A stretch of DNA of 64,000 nucleotides, taken from Pohlia nutans. Taxonomy: Eukaryota; Streptophyta; Bryopsida; Bryales; Mniaceae. Within the stretch, counting starts at the first letter, position 1; every line of letters starts with the position of its first letter. A program made the translations under genes and the position numbers. Location of the stretch: positions 16,707,811-16,771,810 of the forward strand of contig CM040085.1 in the NCBI GenBank assembly GCA_022496805.1, in the 5' to 3' direction. The notes under the pieces were generated by a model. It was given only the letters and a program-made list of their open reading frames with translations, ran no database searches and was not told the origin of the DNA. Positions 60,871-64,000 of this stretch are shown here, piece after piece.

Positions 60871-63163
60871 TCCTCTTTCTATCTTACCCCTAGTGACTCC
60901 TTCTTACTATTGCTCCTTGTTCTAAAACCCTAGAAGCCAAAATCCCTAATTTTCGTTAGGTTCTTTTAAAGGCCAACTTTTACTTTTATACCTTTACTTT
61001 ACCCCTTAGACTTTTATTGTGACTCCTTTTTATTCCAAAACCCTTTTTACCTACCTTCTAACCTACTTATATGTTTCTTTCTTCACTTTAATCCCTAGTT
61101 CATAGTTATTGCGATTAACCTTGATACTAGATCTTTTACTCCAGATAGTTCCCTTTACTTGCCGTCATTTTTTGGCCTCAAAAATCCATTTATCTAACCC
61201 TAGAGCCTTACTTAGCCACTTACTCATATTCCTTTTATATTTACCCATTTCACACAAGGTTTGGTTGTGTTTTCTTGCTTATAGAATAGTTTTTAGACTA
61301 ACATCTAATTATAGTAATTTAATTCAGGAGTCGATGCTCAGAGACCTCTAGGTCATCCGTATACTTCCGACTTATTTGTATGATGCGTTGACCGCACGGT
61401 GCAGTCAAAGTGCTCATTTTGTCTAACGTCAAAAACTTCAATCCCTTTTATATTTTGAAAAATCTTTGAAGTTCAATATCTTTTGTTGTGAAAGTTAAAT
61501 TGGTATAAAATTTTCTTTTTCAGCATGCCCTCTCCAAGGGCTTTATGACAGTATAAAAATGTGTAACATTGCCTCTCTTTAATTCAATAATTTCAAACAC
61601 TTAAATTTCTTTGAAATTTAATATCTTACAATTTGTTGTTCGGAATTGTGTGAAACTCATTTGATGTACAACAACTTATTAGGGACTTTCTAAAGGTACT
61701 AGTATTGTCTAATTTTGGCTATTTTCTATTTTATGATTTAAGAATTAATTATTTGAAATTCCGTATTTTCTACACCGCGATTTGAAATTGCCTGAAATTT
61801 ATTTTGTTCACACTCCCACTTTTAAGGCTATTTTATAGTACCAAACACACTTCTGTTAACTCTATGGTTGTAGAGATTTGAAGTGCCATTACAAAATAAA
61901 ACTTAACATCAAGAAAATATTATATATATATATGTATGTATGTATGAAAAGAATTCTTTGTAAAAGACCCGTAGATGGGAAAGATGTTTTTCATATTTTA
62001 TGCACGTATATCATTTTCAATCCTAATGAAGAGTTTATTGCCTAGTATAAATCTTTATCTTTAATATTCAACATGAATTCTTAACCTAAAAGGGTGCTCG
62101 CTTATCATTGATTGAAATCTAAAATGTATGAAATTTTAGTAGTAAAAAGGGACATATTTCTGAGATGTGGTTTCCCTTATAATTAAAAAGAAAAGAGCTT
62201 TGAGCTCAAGTGCATGGAGTACAAACTTTTGTACCAACTATATGACAAAAGATTTTGTGTAGGATAAGCCATTAGATATGTAGAAATATTACAAAGCACA
62301 ATGCTCTATATATATTGAGGGATGCATTTTTTTTATTATTTGTTTTTTATTTTTATGTTTTTGTTATAGCCCTTTGGATATGGAAAAATTGTTTGCCATT
62401 GGGTTTGTGCTTGGTATTGTTAAAAGGCTAATTAGTTTTGTGCAATTCCAAGTCATGCATAAGAGCATATTGAATTTAAAAAAAAAATCATCATTAGAAA
62501 TTATGAAAAGAAATTAAATTTAAAATTTGGGATTTTTTCGTATATTCAATAAGCCCTCTTGAAAATAATATATACAAGACTCATTTTCAACCAATCAAAG
62601 GATTTATATTGAATGTAATAGAATTTGTTTATGAAAATCTATGGTTACATTCATTTGGTGGAAGATTTTGTGTACATATAAGAGTTATTTTTAAATTTGT
62701 GTAAATGATCCATGTGTCATGTGAAAGGACAAATTAATTTAATAACAATATTATAATAATAATAAAATCATCTGACTTAGGATCCTAAAGATAACTTTGT
62801 ACATGAAATTGGTCATGTCATTTTTTTAGAACTGCTTACAATTGAAATCATTCAGTGATCCATAATTTTTGCTCCAATCCTGACTGGTCAAACAATATAG
62901 AATAGATGGAGTAATTATCTAGAATTTGCAATATACTGCTATTGTATATGTAATTTGTGCATTGGCGTTTTAATATATTTAATACCGATTTCTTCTACAA
63001 TATATGTCCAAATCATGTGAAACCTTCGATGTATATATTACCTTTCTTTAGGAATTTATAACAGTACCATAAATCTTCCTTTGACTTTACAATTGCATGG
63101 ATTTATAACTTGATGACATAAAATAGTAAAGAGATATATAATTGATTTCGGTTTATCATAACC
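60871..63163. other. AT-rich DNA without genes
   Basis: An 80-codon hydrophobic frame at 61109-61351 has no recognisable family. A (TA)n(TG/TA) simple repeat occurs at about 61919-61945. Nothing else is supported. Confidence 0.35.
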
Positions 63164-63165
63164 TC

Positions 63166-63226
<61 letters not shown>

Positions 63227-63233
63227 TATAGAT
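63164..63233. repeat. (AT)n microsatellite
   Basis: A run of TA dinucleotides about 50-60 bp long ending in TATAGATATAGATAG. Confidence 0.95.
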
Positions 63234-63365
63234 AGAAGGATTTTTTATCACAATAAATTACTAAATTGAACAATTCAATCTTACTTTTTAATCTTATCTT
63301 ACTATAATATTGTAATATTTAATTTACTATTGACCTTTGAGATTATGTTTAAATTTTTGCCAAGA

Positions 63366-63620
63366 GATCAATGAAGATATGACATCATTTTAATGTAGAT
63401 GATAATAAATGGCACTTCATGTCAGTCTTATATGGTAAATTAATCAGGGATTAATTTGTTTCCAAAAGACCATTGAAGATATGATTTTATTTTAGTGTAC
63501 AATGACAATAAATGGCACTTCATGTCAGTTTGGCTTAATTTATTGTCAACAAATCACTGGAGATATGATTTTATTTTAGTGTACAATGGCAATAAGCGGC
63601 ATATCATATCAGTCTTCTAC
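63366..63620 (+). repeat. three tandem units of about 85-110 bp
   Basis: Each unit carries GA(T)ATGATTTTATTTTAGTGTA-type sequence, ATAA(A/G)(T)GGCA and TCATGTCAGT. Units start near 63370, 63470 and 63560; units 2 and 3 are most alike. Confidence 0.8.
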
Positions 63621-64000
63621 AGTAGGGTGGAATAACTTTCAATTGAGTGAAACTATGAAAATATAATGTACAATAGATTGGCTATGTGCCGTTGGGCCTG
63701 CGTGAGACACCAATTCGTCTCTCGGTGCTCATAGTAGTTAATTTTTTGTTTTCTTGTCTAAATTTTAAGCCTTTATTATTCTAAAAGGGGAAATTAGTGA
63801 AAATAGTAGAATATAGGGTAGAATAGCCAATTTTTTTTTTTTTTAGTTAATTAGTAAAAATGAAAAATTAGAATAAAAAAAGAAGTTATTTGGGTAACTT
63901 TTCATATAAAACCCACCAATCCAAGATATGGTTACCAAAGCTCTACTATAAGGGAAAATGCCTTCTAATACAATTATGAAATAGAGGTTAAAGTGAGAAT
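63621..64000. other. window end, nothing identified
   Basis: AT-rich sequence with a poly-T run near 63830 and no supported gene. Confidence 0.35.

Noticed and set aside
1..64000. tRNA, rRNA or CRISPR features
   Set aside because: No cloverleaf with a TTCGA-type arm plus acceptor pairing, no rRNA sequence and no regularly spaced repeats were seen.

Overview
This is nuclear DNA of a streptophyte, most likely a non-seed land plant or close algal relative. The evidence is spliced genes with GT-AG introns, a plastid chlorophyll-pathway enzyme with a transit peptide, a TTTAGGG-type interstitial telomere repeat, a LysM/M23 peptidoglycan hydrolase of the kind expected where plastids keep peptidoglycan, and a plant-type GHKL/SMC-hinge protein. 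I cannot name the species. Exons are GC-rich, especially the geranylgeranyl reductase, while intergenic DNA is very AT-rich.

Five protein genes are supported by in-phase splice junctions read directly from the sequence. (1) 5515-10051 (+): a three-exon chimera of a trihelix/SANT-like domain, an AT-hook, a BED zinc finger and a hAT transposase. (2) 15897-20544 (-): at least eleven exons encoding three LysM domains and an M23 metallopeptidase domain; the first exon is not resolved. (3) 25162-27216 (+): geranylgeranyl diphosphate/chlorophyll reductase (CHLP), three exons. (4) 30193-33227 (-): an RBMX2/Snu17-type splicing factor with one RRM, two near-identical CCCH fingers and an RD/RS-rich tail, five exons. 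(5) 36478-48619 (-): a large many-exon GMI1/SMCHD1-like protein with a ubiquitin-like N terminus, GHKL ATPase and SMC hinge. These genes look functionally independent; there is no operon-like logic.

The space between and inside genes is filled by short non-autonomous elements bounded by TTAA. Their inverted ends mostly read TTAA-CCC(C/T)TAA-(A/G)CGTCC or variants. I find about twenty copies in at least seven internal families. Pairs of copies match in length (547/547, 811/815, 576/575 bp), neighbours share a single TTAA (three cases), and one element sits inside another at a TTAA. This fits a piggyBac-like TTAA target-site duplication, although no transposase for them is present here. Copies also lie in introns of genes 1 to 4.

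Other structure includes a roughly 490-bp inverted repeat with telomere repeats at its tip (10447-10938), a 28-G run upstream of gene 1 (4611-4638), a 457-bp tandem duplication upstream of gene 2, CACTA-like and other MITEs at 13.8-15.1 kb, and several AT microsatellites. From about 50 kb to the end I find no convincing gene, only repeats and AT-rich DNA.
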